Shown here: piece after piece, positions 30,870 to 40,505 of the stretch
Layout of the letters: each line of letters opens with the position of its first letter
Numbering within the stretch: the stretch's first letter is position 1
From: Clavibacter sepedonicus
GTDB taxonomy: Bacteria; Actinomycetota; Actinomycetes; Actinomycetales; Microbacteriaceae
Direction: 5' to 3'
Assembly: GCF_000069225.1 (NCBI RefSeq)
Contig: NC_010407.1
Location: 310,001-374,000 of the forward strand
DNA: 64,000 bases
Translations under genes and position numbers: made by a program
The notes under the pieces: model-generated
Told to the model about the DNA's origin: nothing
What the model saw: only the letters and a program-made list of their open reading frames with translations
Databases searched by the model: none

Positions 30870-32536
30870 GCTCCCGCACCCTGAACGGCATCGGCATCGG
30901 CCGGGGATCCGCCGTCGGACCCGTCATCCGGATGCCCGACCCGCTGCCCGAGCCCGCCGACACCCCCAGCACCCTGACCGCCGACGAGGAGCGCATCCGC
31001 GTGAGCGCGTCGCTCGCCGCGACCGCCGCCGACATCCGCATCCGCGGGGAGAAGGCCGGCGGCGCCGCGAAGGACGTGCTCGAGGCGCAGGCGTTCATGG
31101 CCGAGGACCCCACGCTCGTCGACGACATCACCGCGCGCCTCGCCACCGGCCGCACCGCCGAGCGCGCCGTGCACGAGGCCTTCGCCGGATTCCGCGACCT
31201 GCTCCTCAGCATGGGCGGCTACATGGGCGAGCGCGCCACCGACCTCGACGACGTCTCCCAGCGCGTCGTCGCGCACCTGCAGGGCGTCGCCGCCCCCGGC
31301 GTGCCGGATCCCGACCACGCCTTCGTGCTCGTCGCCCGCGACCTCGCCCCCGCCGACACCGCGCTGCTCGACCTCGACAAGGTGCTCGCGCTCATCACGA
31401 CCGACGGCGGCCCCACCTCGCACACGGCGATCCTCGCCCGCGAGAAGGCGATCGTCGCGGTCGTCGGCGTCGCAGAGGCGAAGGACCTCGCCGACGGGGA
31501 GACCGTCGTGGTCGACGCGCTCACGGGCGCCGTCACGGTCGCCCCGACGCCCGCGGAGGAGTCCGCCGCGCGCGACGCCATCGCGGCGAGGAAGGCGCGC
31601 GTCGACGTGCCCACCGGCCCCGGCGCGCTGTCCGACGGCACCACGATCCCGTTGCTCGCCAACCTCGGATCCGCCGACGGCGCGGCCGACGCGGTCGAGA
31701 AGGGCGCCGAGGGCGTCGGCCTCTTCCGCACCGAGTTCCTCTTCCTCGACGCCACGAGCGCGCCGACCGTCGACGAGCAGCGCGAGCACTACACGCGGCT
31801 CCTCGAGGCGTTCCCCGGCAAGAAGGTCGTCGTGCGCGCGCTCGACGCCGGCGCCGACAAGCCGCTGAGCTTCCTCAACGACGCCGACGAGGAGAACCCG
31901 GCCCTCGGGCTCCGCGGACTCCGCGCGCTGCGGGCCAACGAGCAGATCCTCCGCGACCAGCTCACCGCGCTCGCCCAGGCCGACGCCGCCACCGACGCCG
32001 ACCTGTGGGTCATGGCGCCCATGGTCTCGACCGTCGAGGAGGCGCGCTACTTCACGGCGCTCGGCCGCGAGCTGGGCCTCACGACGGTCGGCGTGATGGT
32101 GGAGGTCCCGTCCTCCGCGCTCCTCGCCGACCGGATCCTCGCCAACGCCGACTTCGCGAGCATCGGCACCAACGACCTGACGCAGTACACGCTCGCGGCC
32201 GACCGGCTGCTGGGATCCGTGGCCGCCTTCCAGGACCCGTGGCACCCCGCCGTCCTCCGCCTCGTGCAGGAGGTCGGCACCGCGGGCCGCGAGCTCGGCA
32301 AGCCCGTCGGGATCTGCGGCGAGGCCGCGGCCGACCCGCTGCTCGCCGTCGTGCTCGTCGGCCTCGGCGCCACCAGCCTCTCGATGTCGCCCGCGGCCCT
32401 CGCCGACGTGCGCGCCGAGCTCGCCCTCCACACGCGCGAGGAGGCGGAGGCCCTGGCCGCCGTCGCCCTCGCCGCCGACAGCGCCGTCGAGGCGCGCGCC
32501 GCGGTCACCGCGGCATCGGCGCCCGCCACCGTCTGA
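30866..32536 (+). CDS. ptsI: PTS Enzyme I
   Basis: The 556-residue phosphoenolpyruvate-protein phosphotransferase. The N-terminal domain has the phosphohistidine H186 in TTDGGPTSHTAILAR. The C-terminal PEP-binding barrel shows GVGLFRTEFLFL, VVRALDAGADKPL, MVEVPSSALLAD, FASIGTNDLTQYTLAADR and the catalytic cysteine in PVGICGEAAADP. ATG at 30866 overlaps the ptsH stop by 4 bases; earlier in-frame codons belong to an unrelated open frame. It is complete and of normal length. Together with HPr it feeds the adjacent mannitol-specific enzymes. Confidence 0.97.
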   Translation: MSSRTLNGIGIGRGSAVGPVIRMPDPLPEPADTPSTLTADEERIRVSASLAATAADIRIRGEKAGGAAKDVLEAQAFMAEDPTLVDDITARLATGRTAERAVHEAFAGFRDLLLSMGGYMGERATDLDDVSQRVVAHLQGVAAPGVPDPDHAFVLVARDLAPADTALLDLDKVLALITTDGGPTSHTAILAREKAIVAVVGVAEAKDLADGETVVVDALTGAVTVAPTPAEESAARDAIAARKARVDVPTGPGALSDGTTIPLLANLGSADGAADAVEKGAEGVGLFRTEFLFLDATSAPTVDEQREHYTRLLEAFPGKKVVVRALDAGADKPLSFLNDADEENPALGLRGLRALRANEQILRDQLTALAQADAATDADLWVMAPMVSTVEEARYFTALGRELGLTTVGVMVEVPSSALLADRILANADFASIGTNDLTQYTLAADRLLGSVAAFQDPWHPAVLRLVQEVGTAGRELGKPVGICGEAAADPLLAVVLVGLGATSLSMSPAALADVRAELALHTREEAEALAAVALAADSAVEARAAVTAASAPATV

Positions 32537-32665
32537 CCCGCACCACCGACCCACCGCACGGCCCTCTCCACCGCACCACCGCACGTCCCGCATCACCGCA
32601 CGTCCCTCACCGCAGCAGGCGGGTCACAGCAGGCCCGCCATCACCACGACAGGAGCACCACCCCC

Positions 32666-34195
32666 ATGACGACGACGTCACCCACCCGCAGCACGGGACA
32701 GTCCGTGCGGCTCGGCGTGCAGAAGTTCGGCACGTTCCTCAGCGGCATGATCATGCCGAACATCGCGGCGTTCATCGCCTGGGGCCTGCTCACGGCCCTC
32801 TTCATCCCGACCGGCTACCTGCCGAACGCCGACATCGCGACCCTCATCGCGCCGATCCTGTTCTTCATGCTGCCGCTGCTCATCGCGAACACCGGCGGCC
32901 GCATGGTCTACGACACCCGCGGCGGCGTGGTCGCGACCATCGCCACCATGGGCGTCATCGTCGGCACGATCGGCGAGCCCTACTACGACGGCGGCAGCCC
33001 GATGTTCCTCGGCGCCATGATCACGGGCCCGCTCGCGGCGTACCTGCTCAAGGTCATCGAGCGGCTCTGGATCGACCGGATCCGCCCCGGCTTCGAGATG
33101 CTGGTCAACAACTTCTCCGCCGGCATCCTCGGCGCGGTCTTCGCGGTCGGCGCCTACTTCGGCCTCACGCCCGTCATCCGCGCGATCACGTCGGTCCTCG
33201 GCGGCGGCGTCGGCTTCCTCGTGGACAACAACCTGCTGCCCCTCACGAGCATCGTGATCGAGCCGGCCAAGGTCCTGTTCCTCAACAACGCCATCAACCA
33301 GGGCATCCTCACGCCGCTGGGCACCGCGGAGTCGCTCGAGAAGGGCAAGAGCATCCTGTTCCTGCTCGAGGCGAACCCCGGCCCCGGTCTCGGCGTGCTC
33401 CTCGCCTTCGCCATCTTCGGCGCGGGCGCGGCGCGCTCCACCGCTCCCGGCGCGATCCTCATCCAGTTCGTCGGCGGCATCCACGAGATCTACTTCCCGT
33501 ACGTGCTCTCCAGGCCGCTCCTGTTCCTCGCGGTCATCGCGGGTGGCGCGTCCGGCGTCGCGACCAACGTCGCGTTCGGCTCGGGCCTCCGCGCACCGGC
33601 GTCGCCCGGCAGCATCATCGCCGTGCTCGGCCAGACTGCGAGCGACAGCTTCCTCGGCGTGATCCTCTCCGTGATCATCTCGGCCTCGGTCACCTTCGTC
33701 GTCGCGGCGGTCATCCTCCGCACCGGCAAGAAGAGCGACGGCGACTTCGGCGCCGCGGTCCAGGCCACGCAGGCCAACAAGGGCAAGGAGTCCTCGATCC
33801 TCTCGGGCCTCGGCGCCGAGACCGGCACCGCCGGCACGGTCGGCGGCCTCGCCGACGGCGCATCCAGCACGGGCACGGACGGCGGGACGGCCACGGCCAC
33901 CCGCATCCAGGACATCGTGTTCGCCTGCGACGCCGGCATGGGCTCGTCCGCCATGGGCGCCTCGGTGCTCCGCAACAAGATGAAGAAGGCCGGCCTCACC
34001 GAGGTCACGGTCGTCAACAAGGCGATCGCCGCCCTCGACGGCACGGCCGACCTCGTGATCACGCAGCGCGAGCTCACCGACCGCGCCCGTCAGAAGAGCC
34101 CGTCGTCGGAGCACGTCTCCGTCGACAACTTCATGAACTCGCCGCGCTACGACGAGATCGTGGAGCTGGTCCGGAAGCAGCGCTCGGACAGCTGA
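32666..34195 (+). CDS. mtlA: PTS mannitol transporter subunit IICB
   Basis: The 509-residue protein has an N-terminal IIC membrane domain (about 20-360) with several spans and the motif GSGLRAPASPGS. A Gly/Ser/Thr-rich linker follows. The C-terminal IIB domain carries phosphocysteine C421 in ACDAGMGSSAMGASVLRNK. It imports and phosphorylates mannitol to mannitol-1-phosphate. IIA is separate (mtlF, next gene), unlike the fused enterobacterial MtlA. It lies 129 bases after ptsI with an AGGAG site before ATG. Confidence 0.95.
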   Translation: MTTTSPTRSTGQSVRLGVQKFGTFLSGMIMPNIAAFIAWGLLTALFIPTGYLPNADIATLIAPILFFMLPLLIANTGGRMVYDTRGGVVATIATMGVIVGTIGEPYYDGGSPMFLGAMITGPLAAYLLKVIERLWIDRIRPGFEMLVNNFSAGILGAVFAVGAYFGLTPVIRAITSVLGGGVGFLVDNNLLPLTSIVIEPAKVLFLNNAINQGILTPLGTAESLEKGKSILFLLEANPGPGLGVLLAFAIFGAGAARSTAPGAILIQFVGGIHEIYFPYVLSRPLLFLAVIAGGASGVATNVAFGSGLRAPASPGSIIAVLGQTASDSFLGVILSVIISASVTFVVAAVILRTGKKSDGDFGAAVQATQANKGKESSILSGLGAETGTAGTVGGLADGASSTGTDGGTATATRIQDIVFACDAGMGSSAMGASVLRNKMKKAGLTEVTVVNKAIAALDGTADLVITQRELTDRARQKSPSSEHVSVDNFMNSPRYDEIVELVRKQRSDS

Positions 34196-34200
34196 TACCC

Positions 34201-34279
34201 GGGTCCGCCCCCGCGGCGGACCCCGCACCACCGCATCGCGGGGGCCGGGCCGAGCCGCCCGGCACCGCCCGGCCCCCGC
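34201..34279 (+). promoter_or_regulatory. Two consecutive hairpins between mtlA and mtlF
   Basis: GGGTCCGCC-CCCGC-GGCGGACCC (34201-34223) is a perfect 9-bp stem. A second stem of 13 bp pairs GCGGGGGCCGGGC (34238-34250) with 34267-34279. Neither has a U-run. They may partly terminate or protect the message and set the mtlA:mtlF ratio. Confidence 0.5.
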
Positions 34280-34304
34280 ACCACGCACACACGTCAGGAG
34301 CACC

Positions 34305-34742
34305 ATGTCGAACGTCCTCGAACCCGCCCAGATCCGCGTCGGCGGCATCGCGTCCTCCGTCGAGGAGGCCATCGCCGAGGCGGCGGGCATCCTCGTCGCC
34401 GCGGGCGCCGTCACCCCCGAGTACCAGGGGTACATGCTCGAGCGCGAGAAGAGCGTCTCCACCTACATGGGCAACCTCCTCGCCATCCCGCACGGCACCA
34501 ACGAGGGCAAGGACACGATCCTCGATTCGGCCCTCTCCTTCGTCCGCTACGACGCCCCCATCGACTGGGCGGGCAACGAGGTGCGCTTCGTCGTCGGCAT
34601 CGCCGGCAAGGACGGCGGCCACCTCGAGATCCTCAGCAAGATCGCCATCATCTTCAGCGACGACGACGAGGTGCAGAAGCTCCTCGACGCCCCGGACGCC
34701 GAGGCGCTGTACGCCCTCCTGGCCGAGGTGAACGAGGCGTGA
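34305..34742 (+). CDS. mtlF: PTS mannitol transporter subunit IIA
   Basis: The 145-residue IIA of the fructose/mannitol class. H63 in [13 protein letters not shown] is the phosphorylation site that receives phosphate from HPr. [22 protein letters not shown] is the family block in the second half. TCAGGAGCACC precedes the ATG. The stop overlaps mtlD by 4 bases. Confidence 0.96.
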   Translation: MSNVLEPAQIRVGGIASSVEEAIAEAAGILVAAGAVTPEYQGYMLEREKSVSTYMGNLLAIPHGTNEGKDTILDSALSFVRYDAPIDWAGNEVRFVVGIAGKDGGHLEILSKIAIIFSDDDEVQKLLDAPDAEALYALLAEVNEA

Positions 34743-35908
34743 AGGCCGTCCACTTCGGCGCCGGCAACATCGGCCGCGGCTTCGTCGGGCTGATCCTGCA
34801 CGAGGCCGGCTACGAGGTCGTCTTCGCCGACGTCAACGCCGAGCTCATCGGGCACCTGGCGTCCGCCGACTCCTACCGCGTCACCGAGGTCGGCCCGCAC
34901 GCCCGCGACTGGACGGTCACGGGCTTCCGGGCGATCGACAGCGCGGCGGACGGCGAGGCGCTCATCGCGGAGATCGCGACCGCCGACGTCGTGACCACGG
35001 CGGTGGGCCCGAACATCCTCCGCTTCGTCGCCCCCGCGATCGCCGCCGGCCTCCGCGCGCGCTCCGCGGATCTCGGTCCCGTCGCCGTGATGGCCTGCGA
35101 GAACGCGATCAACGCGACCGACACCCTGCGCGACGAGATCGCGAAGGCCCTCGGCGACGAGACCGACGCCCTCGGACGCGCGGTCTTCGCCAATACGGCC
35201 GTCGACCGCATCGTGCCGAACCAGGATCCCGCTGCGGGCCTCGACGTCACCGTCGAGGACTTCTCGGAGTGGGTCGTGGAGCGCACGCCGTTCGGCGACG
35301 CCGTTCCCGATATCGCGGGCGCCACGTTCGTCGACGACCTCGCGCCCTACATCGAGCGGAAGCTCTTCACGGTGAACACGGGGCACGCCACCGTCGCGTA
35401 CCACGGCTACGCGCGCGGCGCCGTGAGCCAGTCGGACGCGATGGCGATCCCCGAGGTCGCCGACGAGGTGCGCCAGGTGCTCGAGGAGACGAGCGCGCTG
35501 CTCGTCGCCAAGCACGGGCTGGACGAGTCCGAGCAGGCGGCGTACCGCGAGAAGAACCTCGCGCGCTTCGCCAACGCGGCGCTCGCCGACACCGTCGAGC
35601 GCGTCGGCCGCCAGCCCCTGCGCAAGCTCTCGCGCGAGGAGCGCTTCGTCGGCCCCGCGTCGCAGCTCGCCGAGCGCGGGCTCCCGCACGACGCGCTCGT
35701 GCGCGCCGTCGGCCAGGCGCTCCGGTTCGACCCCGCGGGCGACCCGCAGGCGCTCGAGCTGCAGGGGCTCCTCGCGACGGACACGGCTGCCGACCTCGTC
35801 CGCCGCGTGACGGGCCTCGACGACCAGCACCCGCTGACGCCCGATCTCGTCGCCGTCGTCGACGCGGCGCAGGCCGACCGCCGCAGCGCACCGCGCCACC
35901 GCGCGTAG
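34739..35908 (+). CDS. mtlD: Mannitol-1-phosphate 5-dehydrogenase
   Basis: The 389-residue enzyme oxidises mannitol-1-phosphate to fructose-6-phosphate with NAD. It starts [19 protein letters not shown], the dinucleotide-binding motif. The catalytic-domain segments [17 protein letters not shown] and VDRIVPNQ are typical of the long-chain MtlD family. The GTG start overlaps the mtlF stop (GTGA). It completes mannitol use encoded by this locus. Confidence 0.97.
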   Translation: MKAVHFGAGNIGRGFVGLILHEAGYEVVFADVNAELIGHLASADSYRVTEVGPHARDWTVTGFRAIDSAADGEALIAEIATADVVTTAVGPNILRFVAPAIAAGLRARSADLGPVAVMACENAINATDTLRDEIAKALGDETDALGRAVFANTAVDRIVPNQDPAAGLDVTVEDFSEWVVERTPFGDAVPDIAGATFVDDLAPYIERKLFTVNTGHATVAYHGYARGAVSQSDAMAIPEVADEVRQVLEETSALLVAKHGLDESEQAAYREKNLARFANAALADTVERVGRQPLRKLSREERFVGPASQLAERGLPHDALVRAVGQALRFDPAGDPQALELQGLLATDTAADLVRRVTGLDDQHPLTPDLVAVVDAAQADRRSAPRHRA

Positions 35909-36024
35909 CCGGCGCACCACCGCGGGCCGGACGGGCGACCGCCCGGCCCGTCGCGCATCCGATGGCGCAGGCGGGTGTCCGTTAGCGCAGGATCGGCGGA
36001 TCCGTCCGCGACACGCGGGGAGAA

Positions 36025-36053
36025 TTGCGACACGCCCGGGGATGCCGTACTCT
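36025..36053 (+). promoter_or_regulatory. Promoter of infA / alpha operon, with shared 14-bp element
   Basis: TTGCGA (36025-36030), a 17-base spacer and TACTCT (36048-36053). The element GCGACACGCCCGGG (36027-36040), also found at the rpsJ and rplM promoters, here overlaps the -35 and the spacer. It predicts a leader of about 100 bases. Confidence 0.7.
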
Positions 36054-36160
36054 CGACCCTTGGTGCTCGGCCGCCTCCCGGCGTCCCACGAGCACCTGCG
36101 TCTCACCATGATGCGCATCCGCACGAACAGCAGACACCACCTCTAGCGACAGTGAGCTAT

Positions 36161-36382
36161 ATGGCCAAGAAAGACGGCGTCATCGAGATCGAAGGCGGAG
36201 TTGTCGAAGCTCTGCCGAACGCGATGTTCCGCGTTGAGCTGAGCAACGGGCACAAGGTCCTCGCCCACATCTCGGGCAAGATGCGTCAGCACTACATCCG
36301 CATCCTCCCCGAGGACCGCGTGATCGTGGAGCTGAGCCCGTACGACCTCACCCGCGGCCGAATCGTCTACCGCTACAAGTAG
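36161..36382 (+). CDS. infA: Translation initiation factor IF-1
   Basis: The 73-residue OB-fold factor binds the A site during initiation. [42 protein letters not shown] and the ending RGRIVYRYK are diagnostic. ATG at 36161 is the family start. No strong ribosome site is visible (AGTGAG only). It heads the alpha operon segment. Confidence 0.98.
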
Positions 36383-36454
36383 GCCTGCTGCACAAGGAAC
36401 GGCCCCGCATCCGCGGCGGCACGAGGCCAGCGAGAACGAAAGCAAGGAAGCATC

Positions 36455-36568
36455 ATGAAGGTCAATCCCAGCGTCAAGAGGATCTGCGAGAAGTGCAAGG
36501 TCATCCGACGCAACGGGCGCGTGCGCGTCATCTGCGAGAACCCGCGCCACAAGCAGGTCCAGGGCTAG
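36455..36568 (+). CDS. rpmJ: 50S ribosomal protein L36
   Basis: A 37-residue protein, [19 protein letters not shown] followed by [18 protein letters not shown]. It is the zinc-binding form, with C11, C14, C27 and H32 all present. CAAGGAAG precedes the ATG. It lies 72 bases after infA. Confidence 0.97.
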   Translation: MKVNPSVKRICEKCKVIRRNGRVRVICENPRHKQVQG

Positions 36569-36723
36569 TCAGCACGACCGCACGGCACCACCCGCACCAC
36601 CCGAGATAAGAACGACAGCAGCGCCGGAAGCCGGGATCCTGAGGGATCCGGGGGACACCATCGGTCGGAGGCCGATGCACAGGCTCTGCTGCAGACCTCC
36701 ATCCACCACCAGGAGAAGCCTCA

Positions 36724-37098
36724 ATGGCACGTCTAGCAGGCGTCGACCTCCCGCGCGACAAGCGCGTCGAGATCGCACTCACGTACATCTACGGCGTCGG
36801 CCGTACCTCCAGCGTCAAGACGCTCGAGGACACCGGCATCGACAAGAACATCCGCGTCAAGGACCTCAGCGATGACCAGCTCATCGCGCTCCGCGACTAC
36901 ATCGAGGGCAACTTCAAGGTGGAGGGCGACCTCCGACGCGAGGTCGCCGCCGACATCCGCCGCAAGGTCGAGATCGGCAGCTACGAGGGCATCCGCCACC
37001 GCCGCGGCCTCCCTGTCCACGGGCAGCGCACGAAGACCAACGCTCGCACCCGCAAGGGCCCGAAGCGCACCGTAGCCGGCAAGAAGAAGGCGCGCTAG
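36724..37098 (+). CDS. rpsM: 30S ribosomal protein S13
   Basis: The 124-residue S13 in the subunit head forms the intersubunit bridge. [28 protein letters not shown] and the C-terminal [23 protein letters not shown] are conserved. The 155 bases before it hold imperfect hairpins, including CATCGGTC-GGA-GGCCGATG near 36659. Confidence 0.99.
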   Translation: MARLAGVDLPRDKRVEIALTYIYGVGRTSSVKTLEDTGIDKNIRVKDLSDDQLIALRDYIEGNFKVEGDLRREVAADIRRKVEIGSYEGIRHRRGLPVHGQRTKTNARTRKGPKRTVAGKKKAR

Positions 37099-37143
37099 GC
37101 CTCTCGGCCCGCGCCTCGCCACCCGTAGACACAGGAGAATTCC

Positions 37144-37542
37144 ATGGCAGCACCCAAGTCGGCTGTTCGCAAGCCGCGCCGCAAGGACAAGAAGAACATC
37201 GCCGTGGGCCAGGCCCACATCAAGAGCACCTTCAACAACACCATCGTCTCGATCACGGACCCGACCGGCGCCGTCATCAGCTGGGCGTCCTCGGGCGTCG
37301 TCGGCTACAACGGCTCGCGCAAGTCGACGCCGTTCGCCGCTCAGCTCGCCGCCGAGTCGGCCGCCCGCCAGGCACAGGAGCACGGCATGAAGAAGGTCGA
37401 CGTGTTCGTCAAGGGACCCGGCTCCGGCCGCGAGACCGCGATCCGCTCGCTCCAGGCCGCCGGCCTCGAGGTGGGCTCGATCAACGACGTCACCCCGCAG
37501 GCGCACAACGGCTGCCGCCCGCCCAAGCGCCGCCGCGTCTAG
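37144..37542 (+). CDS. rpsK: 30S ribosomal protein S11
   Basis: The 132-residue S11 on the platform. [23 protein letters not shown] and [18 protein letters not shown] are family blocks. AGGAGAATTCC precedes the ATG. The next gene is rpoA; rpsD, often found here, is missing. Confidence 0.99.
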
Positions 37543-37550
37543 CTCGCGCT

Positions 37551-37601
37551 GATCGGCCGCTGCCGTCCCGCTCCGTCAGGAGGGGACGGCGTCGGCCGAT
37601 C
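37551..37601 (+). promoter_or_regulatory. Large hairpin between rpsK and rpoA
   Basis: GATCGGCCG and GCCGTCCC pair with their complements across a 2x2 internal mismatch, giving 17 paired bases around a 13-base loop. It starts 9 bases after the rpsK stop. A smaller hairpin AGGCGTC...GACGCCT (37662-37683) comes just before rpoA. This may be a partial terminator or processing site that separates ribosomal-protein and polymerase output. Confidence 0.5.
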
Positions 37602-37703
37602 CGCCGTGTGTCCGTTCGACCAATTTACTACCCGCCCGGGCCGCCACCCGGGGGGCATCGCAGGCGTCATATAGCGGACGCCTCGCCGAAAGGAAACAAC
37701 ACA

Positions 37704-38699
37704 GTGCTCATTGCGCAGCGCCCCACCCTCACCGAGGAGTCCATCTCGGAGTTCCGCTCGCGGTTCGTCATCGAGCCGCTCGAGCCCGGCTTCGGCTACA
37801 CGCTCGGCAACTCGCTCCGCCGCACCCTCCTGTCGTCCATCCCCGGCGCGGCCGTCACCAGCATCCGGATCGACGGCGTGCTGCACGAGTTCAGCACCGT
37901 CCCCGGCGTGAAGGAGGACGTGACCGAGATCATCCTCAACATCAAGGGCCTCGTCGTCTCCAGCGAGCACGACGAGCCGATCACCGCGTACCTGCGCAAG
38001 CAGGGTGCGGGCCAGGTCACGGCCGCCGACATCTCGGCTCCGGCCGGCGTCGAGATCCACAACCCCGAGCTCGTCATCGCCACGCTCAACGAGAAGGCGA
38101 AGTTCGAGCTGGAGCTGACGATCGAGCGCGGTCGCGGCTACGTCTCGGCGACCCAGAACCGCAGCGAGTTCAGCGAGGCTGGCCAGATCCCGGTCGACTC
38201 CATCTACTCGCCCGTGCTCAAGGTCACCTACCGCGTCGAGGCCACCCGTGCCGGCGAGCGCACCGACTTCGACCGCCTCGTGGTCGACGTCGAGACGAAG
38301 TCGGCCATCACGCCGCGCGACGCCATCGCGTCCGCCGGTCGCACGCTCACCGAGCTGTTCGGCCTGGCGCGGGAGCTCAACTCGGCCGCAGAGGGCATCG
38401 AGATCGGCCCCGCGCCGGTCGACGCCGTCCTCAGCTCCGAGCTGTCGATGCCCATCGAGGACCTCGACCTCTCGGTGCGGTCGTACAACTGCCTCAAGCG
38501 CGAGGGCATCCACAACGTCAGCGAGCTCGTCGCCCTCTCGGAGACGCAGCTCATGAACATCCGCAACTTCGGACAGAAGTCGGTGGATGAGGTCAAGGAC
38601 AAGCTGGTCGAGCTCGGTCTGTCGCTGAAGGACGCCGTCCCCGGCTTCGACGGCGCGCACTACTACAGCTACGACGAGGACGAGACCACCACCAACTGA
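37704..38699 (+). CDS. rpoA: RNA polymerase alpha subunit
   Basis: The 331-residue subunit. The N-terminal domain (about 1-230) dimerises ([32 protein letters not shown]). The C-terminal domain (about 250-310, [34 protein letters not shown]) binds UP-element DNA and activators. GTG at 37704 after AAAGGAAAC matches the usual N-terminus LIAQRPTL; a longer in-frame start exists but crosses the hairpin region. The acidic C-terminus is normal. Confidence 0.98.
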   Translation: MLIAQRPTLTEESISEFRSRFVIEPLEPGFGYTLGNSLRRTLLSSIPGAAVTSIRIDGVLHEFSTVPGVKEDVTEIILNIKGLVVSSEHDEPITAYLRKQGAGQVTAADISAPAGVEIHNPELVIATLNEKAKFELELTIERGRGYVSATQNRSEFSEAGQIPVDSIYSPVLKVTYRVEATRAGERTDFDRLVVDVETKSAITPRDAIASAGRTLTELFGLARELNSAAEGIEIGPAPVDAVLSSELSMPIEDLDLSVRSYNCLKREGIHNVSELVALSETQLMNIRNFGQKSVDEVKDKLVELGLSLKDAVPGFDGAHYYSYDEDETTTN

Positions 38700-38751
38700 C
38701 CCGTCCGGCCTCGGCCCGACGCCTTCTTTCGACACCTACGGAGACAAGACC

Positions 38752-39315
38752 ATGCCCAAGCCCACCAAGGGTCCCCGCCTCGGAGGCGGTCCGGCGCACG
38801 AGCGCCTGATGCTCGCGAACCTGGCCCAGAGCCTCTTCGAGCACAAGTCCATCAAGACGACCGAGACGAAGGCCAAGCGCCTGCGTCCCGTCGCCGAGCG
38901 CCTCGTGACGTTCGCCAAGCGCGGCGACCTGCACGCCCGCCGCCGCGTCATGGGGATCATCCCCTCGAAGAGCGTCGTGCACGAGCTCTTCACGGAGATC
39001 GCCCCCCTCGTCGCCGAGCGCGACGGCGGCTACACCCGCATCACGAAGCTCGGCTTCCGCAAGGGCGACAACGCCCCCATGGTGCAGATCGAGCTCGTGC
39101 TCGAGCCCGTGACCCCGAAGGTCCGCTCGTCGCGCACCTCCACCGCGACGGCTCCGGTCGCCGCGGCCCCGGTCGCCGAGGCGCCCGCGGAGGAGTCCGA
39201 CGTGCCGGTCGAGGAGACCGACGCCGTCGAGCACACCGACGAGACCCCCGCGGAGACGACCGACGCGGCCGCCGCCGAGGTCGAGGCTGACGCCGCGGAG
39301 AAGTCCGACAAGTAG
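38752..39315 (+). CDS. rplQ: 50S ribosomal protein L17, C-terminally extended
   Basis: The first 120 residues are L17 ([46 protein letters not shown]). The remaining 65 form an Ala/Thr/Glu/Asp-rich acidic tail. Such tails occur in actinobacterial L17; their role is unknown. The gene ends the alpha operon and is followed by a terminator. Confidence 0.98.
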   Translation: MPKPTKGPRLGGGPAHERLMLANLAQSLFEHKSIKTTETKAKRLRPVAERLVTFAKRGDLHARRRVMGIIPSKSVVHELFTEIAPLVAERDGGYTRITKLGFRKGDNAPMVQIELVLEPVTPKVRSSRTSTATAPVAAAPVAEAPAEESDVPVEETDAVEHTDETPAETTDAAAAEVEADAAEKSDK

Positions 39316-39329
39316 CACCGCACCACCCT

Positions 39330-39364
39330 GAGAGCCCCCGCCGCCCTGCGCGTCGGGGGCTCTC
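39330..39364 (+). terminator. Terminator of the alpha operon
   Basis: GAGAGCCCCCG pairs perfectly with CGGGGGCTCTC over 11 bp around a 13-base loop, 14 bases after the rplQ stop. Confidence 0.85.
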
Positions 39365-39413
39365 GTGCGTCCGGGCCGCCCGGTCGCCCGCATGGCCCCG
39401 GTACCCTGGCTGG

Positions 39414-40505
39414 ATGACCGACAGCAGCACGACCATGCCGGACGACCCCTCCTCCAGCGCACCGATCCCGCTCCCCGAGGGGCCGGACGGGATCACCTGG
39501 CGCCCCATGGCGCATGCGGACGTCGACGCGCTCGTCGAGCTCCAGGGCCTCCTGGCCGACGCCGACCACCCCGATCACCGCCCCACCCGCGACGAGGTCG
39601 TCATGTCCATGGGGTTCTCCTACGTCGACCTGGCACGCGACGCCATCGTCGCCTTCGACGCGGACGGGCGCCTGGCGGCCGAGGGCTCCGCCATCGTCAA
39701 GCCCGACGACGAGACCGTCGTGCGCGGCCACATCTCCGGCGGCGTCCGTCCCGACCTCCGCCGCCGCGGCATCGGCGGGCGCCTGCTCGACTGGCAGATC
39801 GCGCGCGCGACGCAGGCGCTCGAGGTCGCGCAGCCGGCGGACCACATCGAGGGCCCCGTCCCGACCCGCATCGGCGTCGAGTTCCCCGACGATTCCGCCG
39901 GCGCGACCGCCCTGGCGACGTCGCGCGGCTTCACGCCCAGCCGCTACTTCATCGAGATGCACCGGGATCTCCGGGCCGAGTTCCCCGACGTGCCGGCGCC
40001 CGAGCGGCTCCGACTCATCCCCGTCTCCCGCGATTGGTGGGAGCGCACCCGGCTCGCCAAAAACGACGTGTTCCGCGACCACTGGGGGTCCGAGCCCATC
40101 AGCGTCGAGCGCTGGGAGGCGTTCCTGTCGCTGTCGACCGCGCGCGACGACCTCTCGGTGATCGCCGTCACGGGTGACGACGACGACGCGCAGGTGGCCG
40201 GGTTCGCGATGACGGAGATCCACCCGCAGAACTGGGAGGCGGCCGGCTACTCGTCCGCGTACGTCGCGCTCGTCGGAGTGCGCCGCGAGTTCCGCGGACG
40301 GCGGCTCGCGCAGGCGCTCCTCTCCGCCGCCCTCGCCGCGTTCCGCGCGGAGGGCCTCGATCGCGCGGTCCTGGACGTCGACTCCGACAGCCCGACCGGC
40401 GCGCTCGGCCTGTACGAGCACCTCGGCTTCACGCAGGCGAGCCGCTCGGCCGTGTACGAGCGCGAGGTCGGCATGACGCGTCCGCGGGGATCCGCCGCCC
40501 GATGA
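39414..40505 (+). CDS. Double GNAT-domain acetyltransferase
   Basis: The 363-residue protein has two GNAT folds. The first (about 25-180) has the acetyl-CoA loop region DLRRRGIGGRLLDWQ. The second (about 195-350) has VGVRREFRGRRLAQALLSAAL and a C-terminal GLYEHLGFTQASRSAVYER. The layout resembles mycothiol synthase-like proteins, but the substrate is unknown. TACCCT lies six bases before the ATG and no ribosome site is visible, so the message is probably leaderless. It overlaps truA by 4 bases. Confidence 0.85.
   Translation: MTDSSTTMPDDPSSSAPIPLPEGPDGITWRPMAHADVDALVELQGLLADADHPDHRPTRDEVVMSMGFSYVDLARDAIVAFDADGRLAAEGSAIVKPDDETVVRGHISGGVRPDLRRRGIGGRLLDWQIARATQALEVAQPADHIEGPVPTRIGVEFPDDSAGATALATSRGFTPSRYFIEMHRDLRAEFPDVPAPERLRLIPVSRDWWERTRLAKNDVFRDHWGSEPISVERWEAFLSLSTARDDLSVIAVTGDDDDAQVAGFAMTEIHPQNWEAAGYSSAYVALVGVRREFRGRRLAQALLSAALAAFRAEGLDRAVLDVDSDSPTGALGLYEHLGFTQASRSAVYEREVGMTRPRGSAAR

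Noticed and set aside
29969..32596. Minus-strand open frame opposite the orphan IIB, HPr and Enzyme I genes
   Set aside because: All three plus-strand genes are verified by active-site motifs; the antisense frame has none.
37608..37703. Earlier start for rpoA
   Set aside because: The added residues are Pro/Gly/His-rich and unlike any RpoA; GTG at 37704 with AAAGGAAAC matches the family N-terminus.
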